Assembly: GCF_900143095.1 (NCBI RefSeq)
Contig: NZ_FRDA01000004.1
Span: 75,265 to 139,264 of the forward strand
DNA length: 64,000 nt
Origin: Pseudomonas asturiensis
GTDB taxonomy: Bacteria; Pseudomonadota; Gammaproteobacteria; Pseudomonadales; Pseudomonadaceae
Direction: 5' to 3'
The notes below the pieces were generated by a model. That model was not told the DNA's origin. It saw only the letters and a list, made by a program, of their open reading frames with translations, and did no database searches. Below are positions 54,079 to 63,471 of this stretch, piece after piece. The first letter of the stretch is position 1, and each line of letters begins with the position of its first letter. The position numbers and the translations under genes were made by a program.

Positions 54079-54990
54079 TCAGGCTTTTATCTGCATTGTC
54101 TCCGGCAACCTGGATGCAAGCGCCTCGACGATATGGGTTAGCCGTTTCGGCAGCAGACGCGTGGAGGGCCAGACGGCGTGGCATTGCATTTGTGCTGGCG
54201 CGCAGTGGCTCAGGACCCGCACGATCGCACCCGTTTTCAGGCGTTCGTGTACCAGCCATGAGGGTAACCAGCCAATGCCCATCCCGGCCTCGACCGCATC
54301 AGCAATGGTCGCCAGATCATTGAGCTTGAGTCGCGACGCCAGCGTCAGGGTGTGCAACTGACCCTTCCCATCGGGCAGGGTCCAGGGTTGTACGTAGTCG
54401 CGACGGTAGTAAAGCAGCGCATCGTGGCCCTGCAAGGCAGCAACGTTTTCCGGATATCCGCGGCTGTTCAGGTACTGAGGAGAGGCGCACAGCAGCTTGT
54501 GCTGGACGCCGACAGGTCGGGCGGACAATCCCTGTGGCTGGCTCCAGGGACCGAACCGCACCGCCAGATCGAAACCCTCGGCAATGAGGTCCACCGACTG
54601 GTCACTGAACTGCATTTCCAGCTCAAGGCCAGGATGCTGTCTGGCGATGTCCAGCAGGATTGGCGCGACGCAGTAACGGCCGAACAAGACCGGCACTGTC
54701 ACCTTCAGTCGACCGCTGATTTCATGCTGGCCGGAGTCGAGCAGGGACTGCGCCTTGCGAATCTCGTCCATCGCTCTCATGCAATGCTCGTAATACACCT
54801 GGCCGTCTTCAGTCAGGCTTTGTGTGCGCGTCGTTCGATGAAAGAGTCGTACGCCCAGTCGCTCTTCAACTCTGGCGATGCCTTTGCCGACTGCTGAGCG
54901 CGTCAGCGAGAGTTGCTCGGCCGCACGGGCGAAGCCACCGGCGTTTACCACCTCGATAAACAGCGCAACGCCATCCAGGGGATCCCGCAT
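54079..54990 (-). CDS. LysR family regulator
   Basis: A 303-residue LTTR. The N-terminal winged helix (GGFARAAEQLSLTRSAVGKGIARVEERLG) is typical, and the effector domain follows. ATG 54990 is preceded by AGGAG. It is divergent from the operon starting at 55167 and most likely controls it from the 176-base AT-rich gap. Confidence 0.93.
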   Translation of the reverse strand: MRDPLDGVALFIEVVNAGGFARAAEQLSLTRSAVGKGIARVEERLGVRLFHRTTRTQSLTEDGQVYYEHCMRAMDEIRKAQSLLDSGQHEISGRLKVTVPVLFGRYCVAPILLDIARQHPGLELEMQFSDQSVDLIAEGFDLAVRFGPWSQPQGLSARPVGVQHKLLCASPQYLNSRGYPENVAALQGHDALLYYRRDYVQPWTLPDGKGQLHTLTLASRLKLNDLATIADAVEAGMGIGWLPSWLVHERLKTGAIVRVLSHCAPAQMQCHAVWPSTRLLPKRLTHIVEALASRLPETMQIKA

Positions 54991-55166
54991 GGTACGAACT
55001 CCTATTGTCTCTTTTATTTCTACAGGAAAAGGAAAATATATCCTCAATGCTGATTTAAATTCTACTATACAGTTTGCACATCCGGGTAATGGTTCCCGGA
55101 TGGAGACAGTTCTGCGCGTTAGCGCTGCGAGTGTCTTCCTTCTCTGGAGTGTCAGAAGGAAAAATC

Positions 55167-55736
55167 ATGCGGGTTTCTATTGTCTATGACAGCGGATGGG
55201 GCCATACCGCCAGGCAAGCATCGAGCGTGGCTGAAGGCGTGCGGCGGGTTGAAGGCGTCGAAGCGCGGCTGGTTTCAGTTTCCGAGCAACCGATGCCTTG
55301 GGATGTGCTGGAAGCAAGCGATGCCATCATCTTTGGTTCACCCACCTACAACGGTGCGCCCAGCGCGCGTTTCAAGCAATTTTGTGAGGACTCCACCGGA
55401 CGCGTCTGGAACGACTTCAAGTGGCGTAACAAGGTGGCTGCGGGGTTTACCAACTCTGGGGCGCAGAGCGGCGACAAACTCCACTCCTTGATATCGATGG
55501 CGCTTTTCGCTGCGCAGCACGGCATGTTGTGGGTCGGCCTCGACCTGAAGCCTGGCAACGACAACAGTCATGGCAGCGAACAGGACTTGAACCGCCTGGG
55601 CAGCTGGCTGGGCGCAATGGCTCAGTCCAACGGCGACCAGGGACCAGACGAAACCCCCCTCGAAAGTGATCTGCAAACCGCGGCCTATCTCGGGCAGCGC
55701 GTGGCTGAAACCGTGGGTCGGTTGAAGATCGCCTGA
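55167..55736 (+). CDS. Flavodoxin/WrbA-like NAD(P)H:quinone reductase
   Basis: A 189-residue flavodoxin-fold protein. The FMN-binding start IVYDSGWGHTARQA and the second FGSPTYNGAPSARFKQF block match WrbA-like enzymes. AGAAGGA precedes ATG 55167. It heads the operon divergent from LysR. Confidence 0.9.
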   Translation: MRVSIVYDSGWGHTARQASSVAEGVRRVEGVEARLVSVSEQPMPWDVLEASDAIIFGSPTYNGAPSARFKQFCEDSTGRVWNDFKWRNKVAAGFTNSGAQSGDKLHSLISMALFAAQHGMLWVGLDLKPGNDNSHGSEQDLNRLGSWLGAMAQSNGDQGPDETPLESDLQTAAYLGQRVAETVGRLKIA

Positions 55737-55768
55737 TCTCACCCTCTTTGAACAGTGAGTCTCTCGAC

Positions 55769-56068
55769 ATGAAACTGCTTTGTCTCGATATCCCCCAACC
55801 CGGCGCTACCCTGGAAAAATACGAGCCGCACATGCTCGACGAAGCCCGTCATGCCTGGCAGCTCTACAAGAATGGTGTCGTGCGCGATTTTTATTTTCGC
55901 CAGGATCGTCCTGGCGTCGCCCTGATTGCCGAGTGCGAATCGGTGGAGGCGGCCAGAGCAGCGCTGCGCGAATTTCCGCTGGCCCAGGCCGGACTCATCG
56001 ATTGGGAGATCATCCCGCTGGGTCCGTTTGCGAACTGGGAAATGCTGTTCGCGCCTGGCAACGCCTGA
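55769..56068 (+). CDS. Small dimeric alpha/beta-barrel protein, 99 residues
   Basis: A 99-residue protein with a ferredoxin-like pattern. It resembles muconolactone-isomerase-like or YCII-type barrels (ALIAECESVEAARAALREFPL). ATG 55769 is the family-like start. A monooxygenase or isomerase helper role is possible but not shown. Confidence 0.75.
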   Translation: MKLLCLDIPQPGATLEKYEPHMLDEARHAWQLYKNGVVRDFYFRQDRPGVALIAECESVEAARAALREFPLAQAGLIDWEIIPLGPFANWEMLFAPGNA

Positions 56069-56137
56069 CGATCACATCGCGCCATCACTCCCTGCGCTGT
56101 GAGCGCCAATCCTTTCTCGAATCAAGGGCATCAGACC

Positions 56138-56833
56138 ATGACCAAGCAAGCTTCCGAGCTCAAGCCGGTGCTTTTCGTCGTTACCAGTAATGCTGTCAAA
56201 GGTGAGACCGGCCTTCCCACAGGCTTCAACCTGGCAGAAGTCACGCATCCGTGGGAGAAACTGCAGGCCGCTGGCATTCGCGTGGAACTGGCCTCTATCA
56301 AAGGTGGTGCGGCACCGCTGGACGGCCTGGAGGACATGAGCGATCCAGTGATTGCCCGCTTCTGGGCCGATGCCGACTTTCGACATGCATTGGCGAACAC
56401 GTTGGCTATGGACCAGGTAGACCCTTCGCGCTACTCGGCGATTTTCTTCGCCGGTGGTCACGGCACGATGTGGGATTTTCCGGACAATGCGGCTGTGCAG
56501 AAGGCCATCCGCGAGATCGATGCGGCAGGCGGAATTGTCTCGGCGGTGTGCCACGGCCCGGCCGCACTGGTCAACGCGTGCGCCGCTGATGGGCGTCTAT
56601 TGGTTGCGGGCAAGCGCCTGGCTGCCTTCACGGACGATGAGGAAGAGGCGGTGCAGTCCGTTGACGTCATGCCGTTTCTGCTCGCGACGACGCTCAACGC
56701 GCGCGGCGCGTTGCATCAGCCTGCTGCCAACTGGGCCGATAATGTCGTGGTGGACGGTCGGCTCATTACCGGCCAGAACCCTCAATCGGCGTCGAGCCTG
56801 GGTGAGGCGCTGCGTGACGCGTTGCTGGCATGA
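56138..56833 (+). CDS. DJ-1/PfpI family protein, Hsp31-like
   Basis: A 231-residue protein. The nucleophile elbow AVCHGPAAL holds the reactive cysteine, preceded by GGHGTMWDFP. This is the glyoxalase III/Hsp31 type, which protects against carbonyl or quinone stress. It is the third gene of the operon. Confidence 0.92.
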   Translation: MTKQASELKPVLFVVTSNAVKGETGLPTGFNLAEVTHPWEKLQAAGIRVELASIKGGAAPLDGLEDMSDPVIARFWADADFRHALANTLAMDQVDPSRYSAIFFAGGHGTMWDFPDNAAVQKAIREIDAAGGIVSAVCHGPAALVNACAADGRLLVAGKRLAAFTDDEEEAVQSVDVMPFLLATTLNARGALHQPAANWADNVVVDGRLITGQNPQSASSLGEALRDALLA

Positions 56834-56860
56834 GTGCAGGTCTGTAACGGGAGAAGTCGC

Positions 56861-57892
56861 ATGAAACTGATTTGTGTCGAAGAGCATGTGCTCGACCCGG
56901 CCATCGGCAAGGCTGCGCAGGCATTGGCGCTGAGCACTGCGCCTTATCTGGCTGACTGGGGAAGTCGCGTTATCGACGGCAGCCAGCGTGTGGACCCGGG
57001 CCGACCACACGTCATTGCGCCTCAGGACTCTGCACGCAAGGCACTGGACATGGGCGCAGCGCGCCTGAGCGATATGGACGGCGCGGGCATCAGCATGCAG
57101 GTGCTGTCCTATGGCGGGTTTCCTCAGCTGTTGCGTTCTGCGCAAGCCATTGAGCTGTGCCGGGCTGCCAACGACAGGCTTGCCGAAGCCGCGCATGCGC
57201 ATCCCCAGCGTTTTGCCGGGTTCGCTACGCTGCCCTGGCAGGCACCGGAGGCCGCAGCGCGCGAGCTGGAGAGGGCGGTCAGGGAGCTAGGCTTCAAGGG
57301 CGCGCTGATCAACGGTCGGCCCGGCGATACGTTTCTGGACAACCTTCGCTACGCGTCGATTCTCGCTGCGCTCAACGAGCTGCGGGTGCCGCTGTATGTT
57401 CATCCCGGTCTGCCGTTGCCTGGGGTGCAGGCCCCTTACTACGGTGGGTTGGAGCGTGAACTTGGCGCCCGGCTGTCCATGTTCGCCTGGGGATGGCACA
57501 ACGAAGCGGGTATTCAGGTGGTACGCATGCTGCTCTCCGGTGTGTTTGATCGCTACCCGGCCTTGCAGGTCATCAGCGGGCATTGGGGCGAGATGGTGCC
57601 GTTCTTTCTGCAGCGCCTGGAAGACTCGATCCCTCAGGAGGCTTCGGGGCTTGAGCGGCCCATCGTTCAGACCTACCGCGAACATGTCTACGTCTCGCCG
57701 AGCGGCATGCTGACGCTGCCGCATTTCCAGTTCATTCATTCGGTGATGGGGGCGGAGCGCATCCTGTACTCCATCGATTACCCGTATCAGAGCCTTGATG
57801 GCGCTCGCGCGTTCATCGACAGCCTGCCGGTCAGTGATGCCGACAAGGCCCTGATTGCCCACGGCAACGCCGAAAGACTGCTCAGGCTTTGA
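56861..57892 (+). CDS. Amidohydrolase, decarboxylase type
   Basis: A 343-residue TIM-barrel protein of the amidohydrolase_2 (ACMSD/resorcylate decarboxylase) group. The first metal motif is E-E-H near residue 8; later ligands fit YVHPG, SGHWGEM and SIDYPYQ. CGGGAGA precedes ATG 56861. Decarboxylation or hydrolysis of an aromatic acid is likely, but the substrate is unknown. Confidence 0.9.
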   Translation: MKLICVEEHVLDPAIGKAAQALALSTAPYLADWGSRVIDGSQRVDPGRPHVIAPQDSARKALDMGAARLSDMDGAGISMQVLSYGGFPQLLRSAQAIELCRAANDRLAEAAHAHPQRFAGFATLPWQAPEAAARELERAVRELGFKGALINGRPGDTFLDNLRYASILAALNELRVPLYVHPGLPLPGVQAPYYGGLERELGARLSMFAWGWHNEAGIQVVRMLLSGVFDRYPALQVISGHWGEMVPFFLQRLEDSIPQEASGLERPIVQTYREHVYVSPSGMLTLPHFQFIHSVMGAERILYSIDYPYQSLDGARAFIDSLPVSDADKALIAHGNAERLLRL

Positions 57893-58004
57893 ACCCATGG
57901 ATTGATGAGCGCTGCTCATCGGTTCAAGAGACAGGAGCCCGGTAGTCCTCAGGGCAGCTGTCCACTAACGTGAGTGGCAATTACCCGTTAGCAGGAGCTT
58001 ACCG

Positions 58005-58496
58005 ATGAGAACACTCGCCGCGTTGTCGACCCTGGCCTCGATGCTGATGTCACCGTTGGCCGCAAACGCTGCCGACGCTGCCAGCGGCGCGGCCATGAGC
58101 ATCGTCAGGAACGGAGAACAGGCGTCGATCATGGGCGCACCCGCCAATTTTGTCGGGGCTGCGCGTATCGATCCTCTGTTTCCTGCCCGTTCGCCCTCGC
58201 GGGTGTCCGCAGGCTACGTCACGTTCCAACCCGGTGCCCGCTCCATGTGGCACACCCATCCACTGGGGCAGACCCTGGTCGTGACGTCCGGCACAGGCTG
58301 GATTCAGCAGGCAGGTGGCGAGAAACAGGCTATCAGGCCGGGCGATGTGATCTGGACCCCGCCGGGCGTCAAGCACTGGCATGGCGCAACCTCCACCACC
58401 GGCATGACGCACATGGCCATTCAGGAGACGGAGGACGGCAAGAATGTCGAGTGGCTGGAGGCCGTGACTGACGCGCAATACGAGGCCGCGCAATGA
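58005..58496 (+). CDS. Secreted cupin protein
   Basis: A 163-residue protein with a signal peptide (cleavage near ANA-AD). The cupin motifs are visible as [15 protein letters not shown] and [15 protein letters not shown], with the metal-binding histidines. Related to (R)-mandelonitrile-lyase-like cupins. The stop overlaps the next gene by four bases (ATGA). Confidence 0.9.
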   Translation: MRTLAALSTLASMLMSPLAANAADAASGAAMSIVRNGEQASIMGAPANFVGAARIDPLFPARSPSRVSAGYVTFQPGARSMWHTHPLGQTLVVTSGTGWIQQAGGEKQAIRPGDVIWTPPGVKHWHGATSTTGMTHMAIQETEDGKNVEWLEAVTDAQYEAAQ

Positions 58497-59284
58497 CCGC
58501 TGGCAAACTGGCTTTCTCGACGTTCGCAGTTCTGCTCAGCGCCTGTGCCACCACAGAAAAAGGATCCATGACCATGAGTTTACCTGCGGTTCCCACGCCC
58601 GAAGACGCCCGAGCCGTGTCCCCGGCATTGGCTCATAACACCGATTCGTTGCTGTTGGGCGAGGTCTGGAAACGTCCCGGTCTGTCCCCGCGCGACAGAA
58701 GCCTGGTGACGCTTGCGGTGTTGATTTCGCGAGGGCAGACGGTCGAGATGGCATACCATTTCAACCGGGCACTGGACAACGGCGTCACGCCGCTGGAGCT
58801 TTCGGAAACCATCAATCATCTGGCCTATTACTCGGGCTGGGGCAATGCCACGGCGACCCTTCTGATTGCCAAAGAGGTGTTTGCCGGGCGCAGCATTGGT
58901 GTCGATCAACTGGCGCCGGTTTCCCCCGCACGGCTGCCCCTCGATGAGGCCGCTGAGCAGGCGCGTGTCGCTCAGGTAGACAACAACGTCGGCCCCGTTG
59001 CACCGGGCCTTGTGGAATACACGACCAAGGCACTGTTCCGTGATCTCTGGCTGCGGCCGGGTCTGGCACCCAGAGATCGCAGCCTGATTACGGTCAGCTC
59101 CCTGGTTGCCAATGGTCAGGTTGCACAGGTGACCTTTCACCTCAACCGCGCCATGGACAACGGTCTGAAACAGAGCGAGGCGTCCGAAATGCTCACGCAG
59201 TTGGCCTTTTATGCGGGCTGGCCCAACACGTTTTCAGCGGTGCCCGTGTTCAAGGATGTATTCAGCAAGCGTCAGGAGGGTTAG
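58493..59284 (+). CDS. Lipoprotein with two carboxymuconolactone-decarboxylase domains
   Basis: A 263-residue protein. The short signal ends in a lipobox (LLSAC, Cys near 18). Two CMD/AhpD-like repeats follow, each with a PRDRSL start and a GQ...HxNRAxDNG motif. Neither repeat has the CxxC of AhpD peroxidases, so a peroxidase role is unlikely. It ends five bases before the convergent LysR gene. Confidence 0.88.
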   Translation: MTAGKLAFSTFAVLLSACATTEKGSMTMSLPAVPTPEDARAVSPALAHNTDSLLLGEVWKRPGLSPRDRSLVTLAVLISRGQTVEMAYHFNRALDNGVTPLELSETINHLAYYSGWGNATATLLIAKEVFAGRSIGVDQLAPVSPARLPLDEAAEQARVAQVDNNVGPVAPGLVEYTTKALFRDLWLRPGLAPRDRSLITVSSLVANGQVAQVTFHLNRAMDNGLKQSEASEMLTQLAFYAGWPNTFSAVPVFKDVFSKRQEG

Positions 59285-59289
59285 GGCGG

Positions 59290-60204
59290 TCAGCGCAGGG
59301 GGCCCATGGGTTCGAGCTCGCGAATGAGGTCGATGAGCAGACGCAGCCCGACGGGCACCTGCCTGAAGCTTGAATAGTACGCGTGAAAGCCCGGATCCAC
59401 GTGTGTCCAGTCTTCCAGCACGCGCTGCAATGACCCCGCTGCGATGTAGGGCGCGACAATCGCAGCGGGCACGTACATCAAGCCCGCACCCCGGGTCACC
59501 AGCGCGACACCGATGCGGGTTTCATCAATCGTGATGGTGCCAGGCACTTCAACTTCCAGCACCTGCCCCTTTTTTATGAACTGCCAGTCGTAGAGCCGGG
59601 CGTTGCCCAGGCGAATACGCAGGCAGCGATGTTGCTTCAGGTCCTCGGGATGCTTCGGCGTGCCAAAACGCTTCAGGTACTCCGGCGTGCCAACCACCGC
59701 CGAGGCCACATCGGGTGAGAGTCGCTGGGCGATCATGTCTTCCGGGACGGTGCCACCAAAGCGGATGCCGGCGTCATGCCCGTCACCGATCACGTCGACC
59801 ATTTTATTGGTCACGGTCAGGTCGATTTCAATGTCCGGATAGCGTTCGATGAAGACCGGCAGAACCGGCCCCAGCAGCAACTCTGCTCCATCGCTCAGGA
59901 CATTCAGCCGGATCCTTCCTGCGGGCTCGTCACGCAGACGATTCAACGCTTCCAGCGCCTGCCCGATGTCGTTGACGGGCTCGCTGATCAACCCCTGCAG
60001 TTCCTCACCTGCCACCGTCAGCGTCACGCTGCGCGTGGTGCGGTTCAACAGTCGAACACCGAGACGCGCTTCAAGTCCTTTCATCGCGTGACTGAGGGCC
60101 GATGCGCTGATGCCGACTTCAAGGGCTGCGCGGCTGAAGCTCTGATGTCGCGCAATGGCGAGAAAATAAACGATGTCTGCCAGGTTCGCGCGGCTCAGTT
60201 GCAT
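59290..60204 (-). CDS. LysR family regulator
   Basis: A 304-residue LTTR. The winged helix is ARHQSFSRAALEVGISASALS and so on, and the effector domain follows. It starts 28 bases after the aldehyde oxidoreductase stop on the same strand, so it may be the last gene of that operon and regulate it or the convergent operon. Confidence 0.92.
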   Translation of the reverse strand: MQLSRANLADIVYFLAIARHQSFSRAALEVGISASALSHAMKGLEARLGVRLLNRTTRSVTLTVAGEELQGLISEPVNDIGQALEALNRLRDEPAGRIRLNVLSDGAELLLGPVLPVFIERYPDIEIDLTVTNKMVDVIGDGHDAGIRFGGTVPEDMIAQRLSPDVASAVVGTPEYLKRFGTPKHPEDLKQHRCLRIRLGNARLYDWQFIKKGQVLEVEVPGTITIDETRIGVALVTRGAGLMYVPAAIVAPYIAAGSLQRVLEDWTHVDPGFHAYYSSFRQVPVGLRLLIDLIRELEPMGPLR

Positions 60205-60232
60205 TCAAGGCTCCGTAGGCGGTCGTGAGAAA

Positions 60233-62443
60233 TCAAAGGGTGTCGGGCAGGTGGTCGATGAGTTTATCCAGTGTAATCGGGTAATCCCTTACCCGAACGC
60301 CGGTTGCGTTGTAGATGGCATTGGCAATCGCCGCCGCGGCGCCGGAAATACCCAGCTCGCCGACCCCCTTGGCTTTCAGAGGGGTTGCGTAGATATCCAC
60401 TTCGTCCAGAAAGATCACCTCCTGATGCGGGATGTCGGCATGCACGGGCACTTCATAGCCCGCGAGGTCGTGATTGACGAAGAACCCCAGGCGATGATCC
60501 ACCACCATGTCCTCCATCAGTGCAGCACCTGCGCCCATGGTCATCCCGCCGATGATCTGGCTGCGGGCGGTCTTGGGGTTGAGGATTCTGCCCGCTGCGC
60601 ACACCGCCAATTGGCGGCGAATACGCACCTCGCCCGTCGCCGCGTTGACGCCGACTTCGACGAAGTGCGCGCCGAACGTCTGCTGAGCATAGTCCTTGGC
60701 CAGCGTGCCGTATTCCATGAAGTCCTCGGCTTGAATCTCGCCGTCCCTTGCGGCGTGCGCCAAGGGCACATGGGTGTCGCCTTCGTGCACGTTGCCATCG
60801 GCGAACCTGGCCTTCAGCGGATCAATCCCCAGTTTTCGGGCCACCGCTTCGCGAAGCTTCACGCAGGCCGCATAAACGCCCGCCGTTGAAGAGGCCGCCC
60901 CCCATTGGCCACCCGAGCCAGACGATTCCGGAAACCGTGAATCACCCAGATTCACAACTACCTGCTCAAGGTCCACGCCCATCATCTCGGCTGCCGTCTG
61001 GGCGATGATGGTGTAGGTGCCGGTTCCGATGTCGGTCATGTCGGTCTCGACCGTCACGATGCCCTGGCGATTGAGCCTTACCCGCGCAGCGGATTTGGTC
61101 GTGGGCGCGCCACGGATCGCCGAGGCCACGCCGATACCGATCAGCCAGCCATCATGCAATGCCTTACCGGGTACCGGGTTGCGCTGGCTCCAGCCGAAAT
61201 GTTCGGCGCCGGTGTTCAGACACTCCACAAGCTGGCGTCTGGAAAAGGGGCGTTTGGGTTGTTCCGGGTCGACCTGGGTGTCGTTCATGACGCGGAACTT
61301 CACGGGGTCGATGCCGAGTTTCTCGGCCAGTTCATCCATGGCGATTTCCAGCGCCATCATTCCCGGTGCTTCACCCGGCGCACGCATCGCACTGCCTTCG
61401 GCCAGGTCCAGCACAGACAGATTCAGGCGGGTCATCCGGTGAGCACCTGCATACAGCCCGCGGGTCGAGGCCGTTGCCGCTTCCGGTCTGCCGCCTGGCA
61501 GGTTGCCTGACCAGCTTTCGTGGCCTATTGCAGTGATGGTGCCGTCCTTGTCCGCACCGATACGGATCCGCTGGATGGTCGCCGGTCGGTGGGTGAGGTT
61601 GTTGAACATCAGCGGACGGGGCAGGGCGACCTTGACCGGACGTCTGGCCGCGCGCGCCGCCAGTGAGGCCAGTACCGCGTCACACAGAATGGTGCCTTTG
61701 CCGCCGAATCCGCCGCCGATGTAGGGCGATAGCAAGTGGATATCTTCCTTGCGGATCCCCAGCGTTTTGGCCAGGTCGCGCACGCCCCAGTTGATCTGCT
61801 GGATGGAGGTCCAGAGCGTCAGTTTGCTGCCGTTCCACTGAGCGATGGTAGCGTGGGGTTCCATCATGGCGTGGGCATGGTCAGGCGTGGAGTAGCGGCC
61901 ATCGACCTTGACGGCCGCTGCGCTGAACGCGCCGTCGAAATCGCCGATGCTCGTCTGTGGTGGCGGGCCGAAGCCAGCGGGCGGTGGTGTTTTGGCCGAG
62001 TCCAGCGTCGCGGCCAGTTCGAACGACCCGTTTTCTCGAACGTAGAACACGCGAAGCAGTGCTGACGCAGCGCGCGCCTGCTCGAAAGTCTCGGCGACCA
62101 CGATAGCGACGGCCTGGTGATAGTGATCCACCTGAGGCCCGGCCAACGCGCGTGCGACGTAAAACTCGCCGCGGTCGAGCTTGCCCGCATTTTCATGCGT
62201 GACAATCGCAATCACGCCAGATGCCTTGCGCGCCTCGCTTGAATCGATCGACGAAATCCGCCCTTTGCCAATGGCTGCGCCGACCACATAGCCGTACGCC
62301 GGGTTGGTCACCGCCGCATTCTGTTCGTAGGCGTAGGTCGCGGTTCCGGTGGTTTTCAGCTTGCCGTCGATACGGTCTGCAGGCTTGCCGATCACGTTGA
62401 GCTGATCGATGGGATTGGTGCTGGCAGGCGTGTCAAATTTCAT
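60233..62443 (-). CDS. Aldehyde oxidoreductase molybdopterin-binding subunit, PaoC-like
   Basis: A 736-residue molybdenum-cofactor subunit of the xanthine oxidase family. The substrate channel and cofactor motifs include GGGFGGKGT and the catalytic glutamate in GVGELGISGAAAAI. It completes the PaoABC type periplasmic enzyme, which oxidises aldehydes to acids. It lies 77 bases after the FAD subunit gene. Confidence 0.95.
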   Translation of the reverse strand: MKFDTPASTNPIDQLNVIGKPADRIDGKLKTTGTATYAYEQNAAVTNPAYGYVVGAAIGKGRISSIDSSEARKASGVIAIVTHENAGKLDRGEFYVARALAGPQVDHYHQAVAIVVAETFEQARAASALLRVFYVRENGSFELAATLDSAKTPPPAGFGPPPQTSIGDFDGAFSAAAVKVDGRYSTPDHAHAMMEPHATIAQWNGSKLTLWTSIQQINWGVRDLAKTLGIRKEDIHLLSPYIGGGFGGKGTILCDAVLASLAARAARRPVKVALPRPLMFNNLTHRPATIQRIRIGADKDGTITAIGHESWSGNLPGGRPEAATASTRGLYAGAHRMTRLNLSVLDLAEGSAMRAPGEAPGMMALEIAMDELAEKLGIDPVKFRVMNDTQVDPEQPKRPFSRRQLVECLNTGAEHFGWSQRNPVPGKALHDGWLIGIGVASAIRGAPTTKSAARVRLNRQGIVTVETDMTDIGTGTYTIIAQTAAEMMGVDLEQVVVNLGDSRFPESSGSGGQWGAASSTAGVYAACVKLREAVARKLGIDPLKARFADGNVHEGDTHVPLAHAARDGEIQAEDFMEYGTLAKDYAQQTFGAHFVEVGVNAATGEVRIRRQLAVCAAGRILNPKTARSQIIGGMTMGAGAALMEDMVVDHRLGFFVNHDLAGYEVPVHADIPHQEVIFLDEVDIYATPLKAKGVGELGISGAAAAIANAIYNATGVRVRDYPITLDKLIDHLPDTL

Positions 62444-62520
62444 GGTCTGGGTTCCTGATCAAGCGGACTGACATCAGCAGCTCGTGCCGGTTGATATGGC
62501 TGGGTGACGAGCAATTTCAC

Positions 62521-63471
62521 TCAGGCGAAGGCTTGCGTCAGCGCCAGCTTGAGGGTGCGTTCGGCCAGTTTCACTTTGAACGCGTTTTGCGGTGTCGGCT
62601 GCGCGTTGGCCAGCAGTCGGGCTGCCACGGCACTGGCACCCTGCGGCATCAATACGTCGGCTGCCTCGCTGCGCCAGGGCGTATACGCGACGCCACCCAG
62701 CGCGACCTGGCCGGTCTTGTCCGGCTGGACGATTACCGCCACAGAGATCAATGCAAACGCGTAGGACGCGCGATCACGAACCTTGTAGTAAAGCTGTTTG
62801 CCGCCCACCGGCCTGGGCAGCGTGACGGCGGTGATCAGCTCGCCCGGCATCAAGGTGTTTTCCAGATGCGGCGTGTCGCCCGGCGGCTTGTACAGCGCCT
62901 CGACGGGAAAGCTGCGAACCCCTCCATCAGGCCCAAGGGTTTCCACCGTGGCCCCCAGCACGCGCATGCCGACCGCCATGTCGCTCGGATGACTGGCGAT
63001 GCAGGACGTGCTGACACCGATGATCGCTTGCTGGCGACTGACCCCGCCCAGCGCCGCGCAACCAGCACCGGGACGACGTTTGTTGCAAGGTTGATGGGGA
63101 TCGTAGAAATAGGCGCAACGCGTACGTTGCAGCAGGTTGCCTGCCGTCGTCGCCTTGTTGCGCAATTGGCCGGAAGCGCCGGCAAGCAGTGATCGAGAGA
63201 GCACGCCATAGTCGCGGCGCACGTCGGGCGCTGCCGCCAGATCCGTGTTGCGAACCAGCGCGCCTATCCGCAGGCCGCCGTCCGCGGTTCGGGTGATCGT
63301 GTCGAAGCCCAGGCCGTTGACGTCGATCAAATGCTGCGGTGTTTCGATTTCCAGTTTCATCAGGTCCAGCAGGTTGGTGCCGCCTGCGATGAACTTCGCA
63401 CCGGGGTGTTTGGCTGCAGCTGCAACGGCCTGTTCTGCCGAGCTCGCACGCTCATAGGTGAACGACTTCAT
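62521..63471 (-). CDS. Aldehyde oxidoreductase FAD-binding subunit, PaoB-like
   Basis: A 316-residue FAD subunit with the flavin motif [10 protein letters not shown]. Four cysteines (in [24 protein letters not shown] and STSCIASH) fit the extra [4Fe-4S] cluster typical of PaoB. It overlaps the iron-sulfur subunit gene by four bases. Confidence 0.95.
   Translation of the reverse strand: MKSFTYERASSAEQAVAAAAKHPGAKFIAGGTNLLDLMKLEIETPQHLIDVNGLGFDTITRTADGGLRIGALVRNTDLAAAPDVRRDYGVLSRSLLAGASGQLRNKATTAGNLLQRTRCAYFYDPHQPCNKRRPGAGCAALGGVSRQQAIIGVSTSCIASHPSDMAVGMRVLGATVETLGPDGGVRSFPVEALYKPPGDTPHLENTLMPGELITAVTLPRPVGGKQLYYKVRDRASYAFALISVAVIVQPDKTGQVALGGVAYTPWRSEAADVLMPQGASAVAARLLANAQPTPQNAFKVKLAERTLKLALTQAFA

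Noticed and set aside
57904..57920. Palindrome GATGAGC-GCT-GCTCATC as a terminator
   Set aside because: It has a three-base loop and no T-run; left as unexplained and too weak to call.
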